NCBI GenBank assembly: GCA_001799735.1
Contig: MGUA01000008.1
Location: forward strand, 71,175 to 135,174
DNA from: Elusimicrobia bacterium GWB2_63_22
Lineage (GTDB): Bacteria > Elusimicrobiota > Elusimicrobia > Elusimicrobiales > UBA9959
Direction of reading: 5' to 3'
Length of the DNA: 64,000 nucleotides
Positions 62,895 through 64,000 of the stretch are shown here, one piece after another. The notes beneath the pieces were generated by a model that saw only the letters and a list, made by a program, of their open reading frames with translations, had not been told where the DNA came from and did no database searches. The translations under genes and the position numbers were made by a program. Each line of letters starts with the position of its first letter. Within the stretch, counting starts at the first letter, position 1.

Positions 62895-64000
62895 ATGAGA
62901 GAAGAGCGCGAGGTGAAAAATTCTGGGGGCGCGGCCGGGGCCCTGTCCCGGGCGCTGGCCTGCGCCCTGGCCCTCGCCGTCCTGGCTCCCGGGGCGGCGG
63001 CCGCGGCCGCCATGTATCCGTCGGCGGGCAGCACCTCCGCGGCCTTCCTCAAGCTCGGCGTCGGCGCGCGGGCCGTGGCCATGGGCGGGGCTTTCTCCGG
63101 CGTGCCCGGCGATCCCTACGCCATTTACTGGAACCCGGCCGGCCTGGCCTGGCTGGAGGGGGAAAAGAACGCCGGGCTGTTTCACAACGAATATTTCCAG
63201 GGCCTCGGCCAGGAGTTCCTGTTCTATACTGTGCCGGCGTCGGAAGTTAAGCTGCCGCTGGCGGGCCGGGCCCGCTCCGGCGTTTACGGCCTGGGGCTGA
63301 ACTACTTCTACACTCCCAGGGATATGGAGCGGCGCAGCGGCCTCTACGAGGCCGACCCCGTAAATCCGATCTCTCCCGTGGAGGGGAAATTCGGCGCCTA
63401 CGACCTGGCCTTCTCGGCGGGCTACGGCTGGCGGGCCAGGGAGGACCTGGCCCTCGGCGCGGCGCTGAAAGTCATCCGCCAGAGCATAGACGACGAGTCC
63501 GGCAGCTCCCTGGCGCTGGACCTCGGCCTGCTGAAAGAATTTACCCGCGGCGGAGTCCCGTACACGGCGGGCTTCACCGTGCAGAACCTGGGCCCCGGCA
63601 TAAAGTTCGTCTCGCGCCGCTACGGCCTGCCGCTGGTCTTCAAGGCCGGGCTCAGCCGGCCGCTGCCCAGCCCCGGCGGGCTGCTCGCCCTGGAGCTGTC
63701 CAAGCCGGTGGATAATTATCCGTCGGTGGCGGTCGGCGTGGAGTACCCGCTGACCGGGCGGCTGGCGCTCCGGAGCGGCTACCGCCTGCGCCAGCACGGC
63801 AACGAGCTGGGCGCCTGGTCCGGCTTCTCGGCCGGCGCCGGCGTGGCCTTCGACAAGGTTTCTCTGGATTACGCTTTCTCGCCTTTCGGCGAGCTCGGCA
63901 ACTCCCACCGCTTCTCGGTAAACGTCCGGTTCGGCGCGCTCCCGCTCCCGGCCGCGGTCCGGGCAGCTCCCGCGTCCGCGCCGCTCCCGGCCGGGGCCGT
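62895..64000 (+). CDS. PorV/PorQ-family outer-membrane protein (partial)
   Basis: The first 368 codons lie in the window and the gene continues past base 64000. After a signal peptide-like hydrophobic segment (residues about 18-38) comes AFLKLGVGARAVAMGGAFSG and DPYAIYWNPAGLAWL, the typical beginning of PorV/PorQ proteins, which are barrel shuttle components of type IX secretion. Further barrel strands follow to the window edge. GGGAGAGG at 62881-62888 supports the ATG at 62895. It is 15 bases downstream of the protein with the sorting-like C-terminus, so the two are co-transcribed. Whether a complete type IX system exists cannot be seen here. Confidence 0.9.
   Translation, partial: MREEREVKNSGGAAGALSRALACALALAVLAPGAAAAAAMYPSAGSTSAAFLKLGVGARAVAMGGAFSGVPGDPYAIYWNPAGLAWLEGEKNAGLFHNEYFQGLGQEFLFYTVPASEVKLPLAGRARSGVYGLGLNYFYTPRDMERRSGLYEADPVNPISPVEGKFGAYDLAFSAGYGWRAREDLALGAALKVIRQSIDDESGSSLALDLGLLKEFTRGGVPYTAGFTVQNLGPGIKFVSRRYGLPLVFKAGLSRPLPSPGGLLALELSKPVDNYPSVAVGVEYPLTGRLALRSGYRLRQHGNELGAWSGFSAGAGVAFDKVSLDYAFSPFGELGNSHRFSVNVRFGALPLPAAVRAAPASAPLPAGA

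Overview
The window is 64 kb of dense, GC-rich bacterial chromosome (few gaps, none over about 210 bases) with no tRNA, rRNA, CRISPR array, phage or intact transposon that I could recognise. The cell type is Gram-negative: there is an outer-membrane beta-barrel protein ending in Phe, a PorV/PorQ-type outer-membrane protein, type IV pilin-like proteins, several secreted TPR/SpoIID/subtilase proteins and an ECF sigma/anti-sigma pair. A ferredoxin-dependent 2-oxoacid oxidoreductase next to SucCD points to anaerobic or microaerophilic metabolism. The mixture is what I would expect from Elusimicrobiota or a neighbouring phylum; this is inference from gene content, not a phylogenetic result.

Layout. 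1-8884: a truncated gene (possibly aspartate carbamoyltransferase), a GDYXXLXY/DUF2157 membrane pair, a GT-C-like membrane protein overlapping an MFS transporter, then a leftward operon (TatD-associated radical SAM, CBM48 lipid-anchored or membrane-anchored protein, GH57/glucodextranase-C-like exported protein, Nif3-like metal protein). 8932-17638: rightward housekeeping genes (glycerate kinase, phosphohexomutase, MetK, an orphan CheY/CheC pair, SerS, TPR protein, small EamA protein, small metallopeptidase). 17635-25047: RimO, a CorA-like protein, SucD, SucC leftward, and divergent KorA/KorB rightward. 25113-38303: envelope and stress genes (unknown exported protein, beta-barrel, double GNAT, TPR-SpoIID, ECF sigma + anti-sigma + Met-rich exported protein, two subtilases, NP-repeat protein, GT2, Lys/Ala-rich exported protein).

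38377-45420 is the most interesting block: eight tightly spaced or overlapping genes. Three pilin/pseudopilin-like genes run directly into a compact peptide-modification cassette: HprK-like kinase, PqqD-like peptide chaperone, a 45-residue Cys-containing precursor peptide (43905-44042, GTG start, easily missed), a miniature S26-type peptidase, and a radical SAM/SPASM maturase. This looks like a ribosomally made, post-translationally modified peptide (RiPP) system whose genes are translationally coupled to pilus-like genes.

45417-64000: a promoter, a terminator-like hairpin and a perfect 23-bp palindrome precede an Rrf2-family regulator, followed by a 4561-residue exported protein with about 26 fibronectin-III-like repeats, two lamin-tail domains and a C-terminal PQQ-type propeller, then a 1054-residue PQQ/FN3 protein with a C-terminal sorting-like domain, then a PorV/PorQ-like outer-membrane protein cut by the window end. 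PorV next to a protein with this C-terminal domain suggests a type IX-like secretion route. Two long perfect inverted repeats (5127-5263 and 35166-35265) in intergenic DNA look like non-autonomous or REP-like elements.
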